From positions 9,528 through 17,078 of the forward strand of contig DCTG01000140.1 in NCBI GenBank assembly GCA_002329245.1: a stretch of DNA of 7,551 nt, given 5' to 3'. Under the pieces are notes generated by a model. It was not told the origin of the DNA. It saw nothing but the letters and a program-made list of their open reading frames with translations, and did not search any database. The stretch is from Clostridiales bacterium UBA1446. GTDB taxonomy: Bacteria; Bacillota; Clostridia; Oscillospirales; Oscillospiraceae. Within the stretch, counting starts at the first letter, position 1. Each line of letters starts with the position of its first letter. A program made the position numbers and the translations under genes. Shown piece after piece: positions 1 through 6,345 of the stretch.

Positions 1-2
1 AC

Positions 3-110
3 AACATAGCCTTCTGTGAAGGACTGGTAAAATGCGCGGCGGGGATTTTGGAGGAGAAGCTCCGGCAGTGGGAAAAGGAAGAATCTGCCCGGCAGCCGCA
101 GCAGCCGTAA
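3..110 (+). CDS. C-terminal fragment of an unrecognised protein
   Basis: The third plus-strand frame is open from the window edge to a TAA stop at 108-110, giving 35 residues that begin NIAFCEGLVKCAAGILEE and end in a charged, Gln/Pro-rich tail (SARQPQQP). The first part can form an amphipathic helix (AGILEEKLRQWEKEE), and a polar tail of this kind is typical of the last residues of a soluble protein. The other two plus frames hit stops within the first 18 bases. A strong hairpin starts 44 bases after the stop, as expected for the end of a transcription unit. The start and the bulk of the gene lie outside the window, and the fragment is too short for me to name a family. Confidence 0.55.
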   Translation, partial: NIAFCEGLVKCAAGILEEKLRQWEKEESARQPQQP

Positions 111-153
111 CGAATTCTCCCGTTTTTAAGGAAACTTCGGTTCAACGATTGCC

Positions 154-203
154 AAAGACAGGGTCGAAGCGCCTGCAAAAGCAGACGTTTCGACCCTGTC
201 TTT
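154..203. terminator. Long hairpin, probable bidirectional terminator
   Basis: A perfect 15-bp inverted repeat (154-168 with 189-203, core GACAGGGTCGAA/TTCGACCCTGTC) continues inward with a G-U and two further pairs. After one mismatch come four more pairs closing an AAAA tetraloop at 177-180. The stem has A residues at its left foot and TTT at its right foot, so it can act in both directions, though the U-tracts are short. It lies between two convergent transcripts: the plus-strand gene ending at 110 and the minus-strand anti-sigma gene ending at 274. Both can use it. Confidence 0.75.
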
Positions 204-273
204 CGGATTCATTTGCATGCTGCCATAGAAGTGAAAGCAGTACAAAGCTATTAGAAAGCCGGATAAAAGCGTC

Positions 274-1665
274 TTATCTGACCTCAAGCACAATGGGGAC
301 TTCCGCTTTTACGGTGCGGGAAAACAGGGGGGAGAGATAGACCGTGTCGTAGGGATAATCCAAAAGTGTAAGCCGGGTCTCGAACCGTTCGGATAGGCCG
401 GCAGCCGCGGCGCTGTCATTGTCGGCATAGCGTGACGTCCAGGTGTCAAATTCGTACCGATTCCCGGCTTCGTCGTAATAATCGGTATTGAACAGCTGGT
501 AGGCGGTGTTTTCCTTGCGAGCGGGGCCGGAAAACATCAACTGCCACCCGCCGTTTTCCCTGGAGGCTTCTTCCAGTCGTATGCCTTCCGGCAGAAAGTC
601 CGCCGTCCCGTGTTTGAGATCCACCCGGATCCTCTCCTTGTCCTTATCCAACAGAACGGCTCCCGTAATGGTGATGCTGAAGCGGCGGCTGCCGGAAAAG
701 TAGGCGCTTTCCAGACGGTGGGAGGTCATCGCGGGAGAATCGGAAGAGCCGGTGGCCGTTATCCCGTTGCCAATGCGATCGTAGCGTTTGCCGCTTGCGT
801 CCTCTAAATAAAAGGCGAGAGATGTAAGCCAGGCGGTATTGCCTGCATCGTCAGCAAAGTTCAGGCGGACATGGGTCGGATAGACCTCTACAGTCGTGGC
901 CGTGAATTTCTGTCCGGCAAGAAGGAAGCTTCGGTTGAGCGTGTAGGTCCTTCCCTGCTGCGTAAAAGCGGGATCGAAGGAGAGCGGGAAGGTAAAAACG
1001 GCGAGATAGTCCTTTTGCTCAGCTTCCGCCTTTTCTCTTTCCGGCCCGCCGTCCACCCGGACCGGAGGCGAGGATAGGCGATCGCCCCGATCATATACCC
1101 TGCAGGTCAGGTTCAGGCGGTCCGGCATATCGCCTTCCATAAAGTCAAGCGTGATTTTCCTCAGCGAATCGTTATCGTAGCCGTAACCGGATGTGAGAGT
1201 AAAACCCTCCAACTTGCCTCCGTCCGCCGCGGCGACAGACGGTTCTGCTTCAAGGTGTTCATAGAGTTCCGAATCCAAGGAGTAAAAAATATTAAGCTGC
1301 TTTTGATCCGCGATCACATATTCCACACACAGGGTGATTCCGTTTTCCGTCTGTTTTTGTAAAATGGGTTGAACATATTCATGTTCGACCGCGGCGCTCA
1401 GAGAGGGAGAGAAGGAGACCGCGGCGGCAAGTTCGCTCAGGACGGGAACGCGGCCGCAGGCGCGGGCGAAGGGCAGCGAAACGTTAACAAGGAGAACGAA
1501 AACAGCAAAGACGGTGCATAGGCTGCCGAGCGGGAGGGAAACGGCTCTTCGGATGCGCCGGCGCTTTTCAAGCCGGTTTTTTGCGCGCAAGGCCGTTCCG
1601 TGCAGCGCGGGCGGCGTGAAATCAAGCTCCGCCAGAAGGGAGCGGTATTCTTCTGCCCGGTTCAT
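274..1665 (-). CDS. DUF4179-type membrane anti-sigma factor
   Basis: This 463-residue protein is probably the membrane-anchored antagonist of the ECF sigma factor encoded just upstream. Residues 1-40 form a short cytoplasmic segment ending in a basic cluster (RLEKRRRIRR), the positive-inside signal for a single membrane helix at about 42-65. The rest is extracytoplasmic. Directly after the helix comes a stretch of the DUF4179 kind (NVSLPFARACGRVPVLSELA), then a beta-rich region with NGITLCVEYVIADQKQLNIFYSL near 108-130, as in two-domain DUF4179/DUF5643 proteins. There is no HxxxCxxC zinc anti-sigma motif, so it is not a ZAS-type factor. The ATG overlaps the sigma stop codon by 4 bases (ATGA), and a strong GGAGGAGG lies 7 bases upstream, so the two are translationally coupled. 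The signal it senses is unknown. Family assignment comes from residue pattern and context, not from a search. Confidence 0.75.
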   Translation of the reverse strand: MNRAEEYRSLLAELDFTPPALHGTALRAKNRLEKRRRIRRAVSLPLGSLCTVFAVFVLLVNVSLPFARACGRVPVLSELAAAVSFSPSLSAAVEHEYVQPILQKQTENGITLCVEYVIADQKQLNIFYSLDSELYEHLEAEPSVAAADGGKLEGFTLTSGYGYDNDSLRKITLDFMEGDMPDRLNLTCRVYDRGDRLSSPPVRVDGGPEREKAEAEQKDYLAVFTFPLSFDPAFTQQGRTYTLNRSFLLAGQKFTATTVEVYPTHVRLNFADDAGNTAWLTSLAFYLEDASGKRYDRIGNGITATGSSDSPAMTSHRLESAYFSGSRRFSITITGAVLLDKDKERIRVDLKHGTADFLPEGIRLEEASRENGGWQLMFSGPARKENTAYQLFNTDYYDEAGNRYEFDTWTSRYADNDSAAAAGLSERFETRLTLLDYPYDTVYLSPLFSRTVKAEVPIVLEVR

Positions 1666-2132
1666 GCTTCTGCCTCCTCCCTCAGCTCTAATTTCAGCAG
1701 TTTCAGGGCGTGCCGTTGCCTTGTGACGACCGTGCCCTGCGGAATGCCAAGGCTCTTTGCCGTTTCACCCAAAGTAAGGCCGGAAAAAAAGCGCAGCAGA
1801 ATTACGTCTTTCAATTCCGGCGGCAGGATTCGGACCGCTTCACGGAGAGGGAGCGAGTCAAACTCCTCCTGCGCTGACGCGGGTAAGGCATCCATCGGCA
1901 GTTCACGTTTTCTGCGGCGAAGCTCTTTTTTACATTCATTGATCAGAATTCGGAACATCCAGGTGTCGAAATATTCCGGCTGACGGAGTTTTTTCAGCCC
2001 CCGCAGAGCACGAAAGACCGCTTCATCCACTGCGTCGACCGCTGCGCTTTCACTGCCTAAATAAAGCAGCGCCGTGCGGTACAGCCGTTTCTTTAATTGC
2101 TCCGTGCGCGTGGCGAATTCCTCATAATCCAA
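1662..2132 (-). CDS. ECF-type RNA polymerase sigma factor (sigma-70 family)
   Basis: The 156-residue product has the two domains of an extracytoplasmic-function sigma factor and the usual length. Region 2 spans about residues 10-75, with the core/-10 recognition helix YFDTWMFRILINECKKELRR at 54-73. Region 4 spans about 95-150, with an acidic/hydrophobic lead-in LPPELKDVILLRFFSG and the helix-turn-helix LTLGETAKSLGIPQGTVVTR that contacts the -35 element. The linker between them is short, with no extra C-terminal domain. Translation starts at TTG (2132-2130): the frame is closed by a TGA at 2150-2148, no ATG or GTG lies between, and GAGAGGAG sits 9 bases upstream of the TTG. The anti-sigma gene overlaps its stop codon. 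Such factors usually activate their own operon, but I see no convincing ECF promoter in the 131-base upstream gap. Confidence 0.92.
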   Translation of the reverse strand: MDYEEFATRTEQLKKRLYRTALLYLGSESAAVDAVDEAVFRALRGLKKLRQPEYFDTWMFRILINECKKELRRRKRELPMDALPASAQEEFDSLPLREAVRILPPELKDVILLRFFSGLTLGETAKSLGIPQGTVVTRQRHALKLLKLELREEAEA

Positions 2133-2141
2133 ACCTGCCGG

Positions 2142-2149
2142 CTCCTCTC
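2142..2149 (-). promoter_or_regulatory. Shine-Dalgarno site fixing the TTG start of the sigma factor
   Basis: On the minus strand GAGAGGAG ends 9 bases before TTG at 2132. An in-frame stop lies just 5' of it, so this site and the TTG together define the only credible start of the sigma gene. Confidence 0.7.
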
Positions 2150-2161
2150 ATCCCATTTGGT

Positions 2162-2181
2162 TGCATCGCTAATTAGATGCA
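2162..2181. repeat. Inverted repeat in the leader of the sigma/anti-sigma operon
   Basis: Perfect 6-base arms TGCATC and GATGCA flank an 8-base AT-rich centre (GCTAATTA). The element lies about 30 bases upstream of the sigma factor start codon, where it could be an operator or a small leader hairpin. Short AT-rich palindromes arise by chance, and nothing else here points to a specific binding protein. Confidence 0.35.
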
Positions 2182-2207
2182 TAAGTCCGCCGTTTTGATT
2201 TAGGCGC

Positions 2208-2234
2208 CAAAAATTTTTGATTTGGAGAACCAAA
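2208..2234 (-). terminator. Possible weak terminator after the ABC permease gene
   Basis: Downstream of the permease stop, the minus strand can form TTTGG-TTCT-CCAAA (2234-2221), followed by an A/T tract that includes a 12-base palindrome CAAAAATTTTTG (2219-2208). The stem is only five pairs and the U-run does not follow it immediately, so termination would be partial at best. Transcription of the repressor/ABC operon could read through into the sigma factor genes. Confidence 0.3.
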
Positions 2235-2263
2235 AGGGAGGAATCACTTTGTCTGCCCCCCGC

Positions 2264-3007
2264 TTATTTTGCCGGTTTCACCGGTGCCCTGCGAAGAAGA
2301 AGATATGTGAGGAGGGCGGCCAGAACGGAGAACAGCAGGAGAAGCAGCATCACCGCCTGCGGACCGGATCGGAAGAAATCAAATACCGGCGCGAGCGGAA
2401 CCCGGAGTCGGTACAGAAGAATGGGAACTCCGTTGAGAAGGAGGATCGGTCCCCCGATTCCTACGATCAGCTTCCAGGGCATCCGCAAGCGGTAAAACAG
2501 AAGGGATAAGAACGCTCCCGTGAGGCCGGAAAAGGTAAACAGAAGAAAAGAAAACAGGATGCTCTGCACATGAACCCCGAAGGGCAGACCTGTTACGGTT
2601 CCGCCGGTGTAGAACGCATAAAACAGGTCGGAAACCTGAAACTGGGGAGAAACAGCAGTCAGCGCCTGTTCCGCCAGTAAAATCAGATCGCCGGCAACCG
2701 CCAGCGCGAAGGAAAGGGAAATGGTTGCGAGAAGCTGCGCGAAAAACACGGTACGCCGGCCGACGCCGTTTTGCAGGCCCAGCCGCAGGTCCTCCCGGAC
2801 CGAGGTGACGCCGATGACGAATAGGGCGATGGCGGAAGCGAATCCGAAGGAGATAAAGGAAGCCGAGCTGCGGCCGTTGTAAGAGACGGTGAATACCGTG
2901 AAAAACAGCACGCAAATAGCCGCCATGATCAGACAGAAAATGGCCGCGCTGCGCAGGTTTGTCTGGAATCTGAAAGCAAAGGCGGGTTTGAGATTCATGC
3001 GTTTCAT
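2264..3007 (-). CDS. ABC transporter permease (membrane subunit)
   Basis: The 247-residue protein is almost entirely hydrophobic, with six predicted membrane helices at about residues 20-42, 50-70, 86-112, 147-171, 178-200 and 216-239. The loop after helix 2 reads REDLRLGLQNGVGRRTVF, a charged cytoplasmic segment common in ABC-2-like permeases paired with YtrA-type regulators; in that family such loops touch the ATPase. Its ATG overlaps the ATPase stop by 4 bases (ATGA at 3004-3007), with GGAGG 7 bases upstream, so the two subunits are translationally coupled and should form one complex in the cytoplasmic membrane. The gene is rich in Leu/Phe/Ala codons and ends in a basic tail (RRAPVKPAK). 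The substrate cannot be read from the sequence; export of an envelope-active compound or lipid-level detoxification is inferred from context only. Confidence 0.85.
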   Translation of the reverse strand: MKRMNLKPAFAFRFQTNLRSAAIFCLIMAAICVLFFTVFTVSYNGRSSASFISFGFASAIALFVIGVTSVREDLRLGLQNGVGRRTVFFAQLLATISLSFALAVAGDLILLAEQALTAVSPQFQVSDLFYAFYTGGTVTGLPFGVHVQSILFSFLLFTFSGLTGAFLSLLFYRLRMPWKLIVGIGGPILLLNGVPILLYRLRVPLAPVFDFFRSGPQAVMLLLLLFSVLAALLTYLLLRRAPVKPAK

Positions 3008-3864
3008 CTGTTTTCCTCCCCGTTCATCAGGCTGATAAAATAATCTTGCAGGTTGACCGTGCCAAGCTCCAGCCCGGCCGGCAGATCCTTTGCCTCGGAA
3101 GTGCCCTGCAGGCAGGCGGTTTTAAGCCCGCCGATGCTGCTGACGGAAATCACATCCCGGCCTTTGAGGTAGCGCTCTACCAGCCCGGCCGGCCCGGAAA
3201 CGGTATAGCAGCCGGCAAGCAGGTCTTCGCGCGGCAAATCCTTGATGATCCGGCCGTTCCGGATAATCAGCGTGTGTTCAATCAGGTTGCTGATTTCCTG
3301 AATGAGATGGGTGGATATAACGATCGTACAGGGGTGTTCCATATATTTCTCAATCAGTATCTTATAGAACATATCGCGGTGCTGCGCGTCAAGCCCGAGC
3401 ACCGGTTCGTCCAAGAGAAGATACGGCGTGTTGACCGAAAGCGCCGTGACCAGACCGAAAATGGAAGCGTAACCGGTGGAGAGAGCGGTGATCTTCTTTT
3501 TTGTGCTTAAGCCGAACCGCTGCGCCAGGCGATTGGCATACTCCATGTCAAAAGCCGGGTAGAATCGGGCGGTAACCTCGAACGCTTTTCCTACGCGCAT
3601 ATCGTCCGGGAAGAGGTTTTGTTCCCCCATCATGTAAATCTTGCCGAGGGCGCTGTCGTTGTCGGCCGTCGGCTCGCCGTCTAAAAGCACCTCGCCGCTG
3701 TCCGGATAGAGGCGGTTCGTAATGATATTCAGCATCGTTGTCTTGCCGGCGCCGTTGTTGCCCAACAGCCCGTAAATTTTTGCGCCTTCCAACGTCAGGC
3801 TGACGCCGTCAAGCGCGCAGGTCCCGCCGAAGCGTTTGCTCACGTTTTTCAGTTCAATCCCCAT
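3004..3864 (-). CDS. ABC transporter ATP-binding protein, YtrB-like
   Basis: This 286-residue ATPase powers the adjacent permease. Counting from the chosen start, it shows Walker A GNNGAGKTT (35-43), a Q-loop glutamine at 82, a signature LSTGY (128-132), Walker B YLLLDEP ending in the catalytic Glu153, the D-loop (GLD) and the H-loop His186 (STH). The C-terminal 75 residues form an extra regulatory or permease-contact region. The signature keeps LSxG but not the usual LSGGQ, which fits the subfamily linked to GntR/YtrA regulators. An ATG three codons upstream (3873) is also in frame, but the GAGAGG site is only 2 bases from it and 11 bases from the ATG at 3864, and MGIELKNVSKRFG matches the common start of these ATPases. 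The gene overlaps the end of the repressor gene by 11 bases and the permease start by 4, so all three are co-transcribed. Confidence 0.92.
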   Translation of the reverse strand: MGIELKNVSKRFGGTCALDGVSLTLEGAKIYGLLGNNGAGKTTMLNIITNRLYPDSGEVLLDGEPTADNDSALGKIYMMGEQNLFPDDMRVGKAFEVTARFYPAFDMEYANRLAQRFGLSTKKKITALSTGYASIFGLVTALSVNTPYLLLDEPVLGLDAQHRDMFYKILIEKYMEHPCTIVISTHLIQEISNLIEHTLIIRNGRIIKDLPREDLLAGCYTVSGPAGLVERYLKGRDVISVSSIGGLKTACLQGTSEAKDLPAGLELGTVNLQDYFISLMNGEENR

Positions 3865-4231
3865 CTTCTTCATATCCTCTCTTCGTCATATCTGCAAGGT
3901 CTTCGTAACAAAATCCCAGACGCTTGCCCTCCCGGACCGCCGGCAGCACATAGTCCCGGTAAAACCGTTCCCGGCGCCTGTCGAGCAGGATGTTCCGCGC
4001 GCCCTGCGAGACAAACATGCCCATGCCCCGTTTTTTATACAGCAGGCCAGCGTCCACGAGCAGATTGACCCCTTTCAGCGCGGTAGCCGGATTAATTTTG
4101 TAAGCGACCGATATTTCCGTGATCGAGGGAACCTGCTCTTCTTCTCCATAAGCGCCGCTTAAGATGGCGTCCTCGAGCATTTCCGCGACCTGGATAAAAA
4201 TCGGCCGTTCTTCCGTCAGGTTCGCAGGCAT
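3854..4231 (-). CDS. GntR-family transcriptional repressor, YtrA subfamily
   Basis: The 125-residue protein carries an N-terminal GntR winged helix-turn-helix at about residues 9-75: RPIFIQVAEMLEDAILSGAYGEEEQVPSITEISVAYKINPATALKGVNLLVDAGLLYKKRGMGMFV. A short helical tail of about 50 residues follows, with none of the large FCD, UTRA or aminotransferase-like effector domains. That size and layout define the YtrA subfamily, whose genes nearly always sit first in operons with an ABC transporter they repress, as here. A GTG at 4240 is in frame, but the GGAGAGG site runs straight into it, whereas the ATG at 4231 lies 8 bases downstream of that site; I therefore use ATG. A sigma-A promoter with an inverted repeat over the predicted transcription start lies immediately upstream, implying autorepression. 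The inducer is unknown; relatives in Bacillus respond to cell-wall antibiotics. Confidence 0.92.
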   Translation of the reverse strand: MPANLTEERPIFIQVAEMLEDAILSGAYGEEEQVPSITEISVAYKINPATALKGVNLLVDAGLLYKKRGMGMFVSQGARNILLDRRRERFYRDYVLPAVREGKRLGFCYEDLADMTKRGYEEDGD

Positions 4232-4239
4232 ATTCTGCA

Positions 4240-4246
4240 CCTCTCC
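4240..4246 (-). promoter_or_regulatory. Shine-Dalgarno site deciding the repressor start
   Basis: Minus-strand GGAGAGG lies 8 bases before ATG 4231 and overlaps the alternative GTG at 4240. The spacing favours the ATG. Confidence 0.65.
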
Positions 4247-4256
4247 GTCGGTTAGT

Positions 4257-4274
4257 TAGTTGAGTAATTAACTA
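4257..4274. promoter_or_regulatory. Probable operator of the YtrA-type repressor
   Basis: TAGTT (4257-4261) and AACTA (4270-4274) form an inverted repeat separated by 8 bases. The left side is embedded in a further TTAGTTAGTT direct repeat. The element starts about 8 bases downstream of the -10 box of the repressor operon, so it covers the predicted +1 site, where a bound dimer would block transcription. GntR proteins bind inverted repeats of this general size. Which protein binds here is inferred from position. Confidence 0.55.
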
Positions 4275-4281
4275 CGAGACA

Positions 4282-4310
4282 AATATACCATAGGAACTAA
4301 TATCTGTCAA
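4282..4310 (-). promoter_or_regulatory. Sigma-A promoter of the repressor/ABC operon
   Basis: On the minus strand TTGACA (4310-4305) is followed after exactly 17 bases by TATATT (4287-4282). The -35 box matches consensus at all six positions and the -10 at five. Transcription should begin near 4275, leaving a leader of about 44 bases before the ATG at 4231. No other promoter of this quality is seen upstream of the minus-strand genes. Confidence 0.85.
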
Positions 4311-4316
4311 TAGCGT

Positions 4317-4347
4317 TTTGCGAATCTTTTTAAATTTGCGAAAATTT
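4317..4347. repeat. Direct repeat and overlapping inverted repeat upstream of the flavoenzyme gene
   Basis: TTTGCGAA occurs at 4317-4324 and again at 4335-4342, an 18-base period. The second copy is inside a symmetric element AAATTT-GCGA-AAATTT (4332-4347). The pair lies between the divergent repressor promoter and the flavoenzyme start, a natural place for binding sites. The area is AT-rich, so chance cannot be excluded. Confidence 0.35.
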
Positions 4348-4388
4348 CTATAACGAGAGTGAAAACAGGGAATCCTTACTTTGAATAC

Positions 4389-4398
4389 AGGAAGGGAG
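4389..4398 (+). promoter_or_regulatory. Shine-Dalgarno site deciding the GTG start of the flavoenzyme
   Basis: AGGAAGGGAG lies 8 bases before GTG at 4407. The earlier in-frame GTG at 4359 has no comparable site, and the 16 residues it would add do not resemble the start of the family. Confidence 0.7.
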
Positions 4399-4406
4399 TA
4401 GCGGTT

Positions 4407-6341
4407 GTGAATTACGACGTTCTTTTTACGCCATATCAGATAAGTAAAATGGAAGTGAAAAACAGAATTGTGATGGCGCCCATGGGGCTCAACGCGGCGC
4501 ATCCGGACGGGACCATCGACAATGATGAAATCCATTATTTTGAGGAACGGGCCCGGGGCGGAACGGGTCTTATCATCATTGGCTGTCAGTTTTTAACGGA
4601 GAAGCTGGCGCAGGGATCCTTAGAAGGGTACCTCGACAGCACGCATGTCATTCCGCAGCTTACAAATCTCTGCGAAGCCGTCCAGAAATACGGGGCGAAG
4701 ATATCGGCCCAGCTCAGCTGCGGGACGGGCAAAAACGCGTTTGCAAATATGATGGGAGAGGCGCCGGTTTCAGCGTCCGCCATTCCCTCGATGTTCAATC
4801 CGGATCTCATCTGCCACGCCCTTACCGTGGAAGAGATTCACCGTATTATGGAGCAGTTTTCCTTTTCCGCCAAACTGCTGAAGGACGCGGGATTCGATGC
4901 GATCGAGGTGCACGCGCACGCCGGGTATCTGGTGGACCAGTTTATGTCTGCGGTATGGAATCACCGGAAGGACGAGTACGGGGGATCTCCGGAAAAACGG
5001 ATGCGCTTCGCGTTGGAAATCGTACAGGCAATTCGCAGCGCTGTTGGTCCGGATCTTCCCATTTTGTTCCGGATCGCCTGCAAGCATCATTTCAAGGGCG
5101 GGCGGACGTTGGAGGAAACCATGCCGCTATTGAAGATGCTGGAGCAGGCGGGGGTCGATGCGCTTGACGTGGACAGCGGCAGTTATGAGAACATTGAATA
5201 TATCTTTCCTCCCGCGTACCTGGGAGACGCCTGTATGCAGGAGGTCTGCAAACCTGCAAGAGAAGCGGTTAACATTCCTGTCATGAACGCGGGGAACCAC
5301 ACGCCGGAGACGGCCGTCCGTTTGATCGAATCGGGGAACGCGGATTTTATCATGATGGGACGCGCGCTGATTGCGGATCCCGAGCTGGCCAACAAGCTGA
5401 TGGAAGGCAGGCGCAGCGAGGTCCGTCCCTGTATCCGCTGCAATGAGGATTGCATCGGCAGGATTATTACGAGACTGACAAAAATCAGCTGCTCCGTTAA
5501 CCCGGCGGCCGGTTTTGAGCGCCGGACATGCATTGAAAAATCAAAAAGACCGAAACGGGTCGTCGTCGTGGGAGGCGGTCCCGGCGGCATGGAAGCGGCA
5601 AGAACGGCCGCCTTGAAAGGCCATATCGTATCGCTGTATGAAAAAGAGAGCGAGCTTGGCGGACAGTTGAGAGGCGCGGTGACGCCGGATTTCAAAAGCC
5701 AGCTTCGCGAGCTGCTCTTCTGGTACCGGCAGCAGATGGAGCTTTTGGGCGTCGATGTTCATTTAAACAGCGAGATCACGGAAGAGTCTTCGGAGCTGAA
5801 AGAGGCGGACGCGATAATTGTCGCGGCTGGGGCTGTTTCAGCCGCGCCGAAAATCAAGGGGATTCAGCATGCCGTTGACATCATCGCCGCGCATCTCAAC
5901 CCGGCCCTGCTGAAGGGGGAGAGGATCGTATACTGCGGCGGAGGCTTGTCCGCCTGCGACAGCGCGCTGGAAACCGCCCGGAGCGGGAAAAAGGTTTCCA
6001 TTGTTGAGATGCTGGACGAGGTGGCGATGAACGATCATTTTATCAACCGCGCCGCGCTGCTTCCTGCTTTGAAAGAAAGCCGCGTGGAGCTGTATACGGG
6101 TTGCGAGGTGGTCGAAATCCTGCCCAATGGCGTAAAAGGAAGGGAAAAAGACGGCGGCGAGGTGTATTTGGAGGCCGATACCGTGGTCTCCGCTTTTGGC
6201 ATGCTGCCGAATACGGAAACAGCAAGGGCTATTGACGGGAAATATCATAAAAAGACGCGACTGATCGGCGACTGTAACCAAATCGGCAAGGTGGGGGGAG
6301 CCGTCCGTTCCGGATATTATGCGGCTCTTTCGATCGAATAG
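4407..6341 (+). CDS. NADH:flavin oxidoreductase, FadH/BaiCD/2-enoate reductase family
   Basis: This 644-residue enzyme has the layout of iron-sulfur flavoproteins that reduce activated C=C bonds. Residues 2-340 are an Old Yellow Enzyme TIM barrel binding FMN: LFTPYQISKMEVKNRIVMAPM near the start, HAHAGYLVDQF with Tyr174 matching the proton-donor Tyr of E. coli FadH, then NHRKDEYGGS and a phosphate-binding MGRALIADP. Cysteines 342, 345, 349 and 362 form a CX2CX3CX12C 4Fe-4S site. Residues about 384-644 are the pyridine-nucleotide/FAD half, with GGGPGG (389-394), a second GGGLSA (511-516) and a closing IGDC...GGAVRSGYYAA flavin segment. Electrons would pass NAD(P)H to FAD to 4Fe-4S to FMN to substrate in the cytoplasm. 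Relatives act on 2,4-dienoyl-CoA, enoates, bile-acid intermediates or aromatic acrylates, and I cannot choose between them. Start is GTG 4407 by ribosome-site spacing. It is transcribed alone, divergently from the YtrA operon. Confidence 0.9.
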   Translation: MNYDVLFTPYQISKMEVKNRIVMAPMGLNAAHPDGTIDNDEIHYFEERARGGTGLIIIGCQFLTEKLAQGSLEGYLDSTHVIPQLTNLCEAVQKYGAKISAQLSCGTGKNAFANMMGEAPVSASAIPSMFNPDLICHALTVEEIHRIMEQFSFSAKLLKDAGFDAIEVHAHAGYLVDQFMSAVWNHRKDEYGGSPEKRMRFALEIVQAIRSAVGPDLPILFRIACKHHFKGGRTLEETMPLLKMLEQAGVDALDVDSGSYENIEYIFPPAYLGDACMQEVCKPAREAVNIPVMNAGNHTPETAVRLIESGNADFIMMGRALIADPELANKLMEGRRSEVRPCIRCNEDCIGRIITRLTKISCSVNPAAGFERRTCIEKSKRPKRVVVVGGGPGGMEAARTAALKGHIVSLYEKESELGGQLRGAVTPDFKSQLRELLFWYRQQMELLGVDVHLNSEITEESSELKEADAIIVAAGAVSAAPKIKGIQHAVDIIAAHLNPALLKGERIVYCGGGLSACDSALETARSGKKVSIVEMLDEVAMNDHFINRAALLPALKESRVELYTGCEVVEILPNGVKGREKDGGEVYLEADTVVSAFGMLPNTETARAIDGKYHKKTRLIGDCNQIGKVGGAVRSGYYAALSIE

Positions 6342-6345
6342 CGTA

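Noticed and set aside
888..1094. Open frames on both strands inside the anti-sigma gene
   Set aside because: They overlap a long gene with a good start and ribosome site, have low-complexity Arg/Ser/Pro-rich products, and lack their own ribosome sites.
2205..2210. TTGGCG on the minus strand as a -35 box for the sigma factor operon
   Set aside because: The hexamer 17-18 bases downstream (GACTTA or ACTTAT) is a poor -10, and no ECF-type -35 motif at a sensible distance was found, so no promoter is called.
2217..2509. Plus-strand open frames preceded by AAAGGGAGG
   Set aside because: The purine run looks like a ribosome site, but the products are Arg-rich antisense shadows of the permease gene with no recognisable domain.
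4770..5695. Minus-strand open frames of 106 and 170 codons opposite the flavoenzyme gene
   Set aside because: They are antisense to a clearly conserved protein and show no domain, start signal or promoter.
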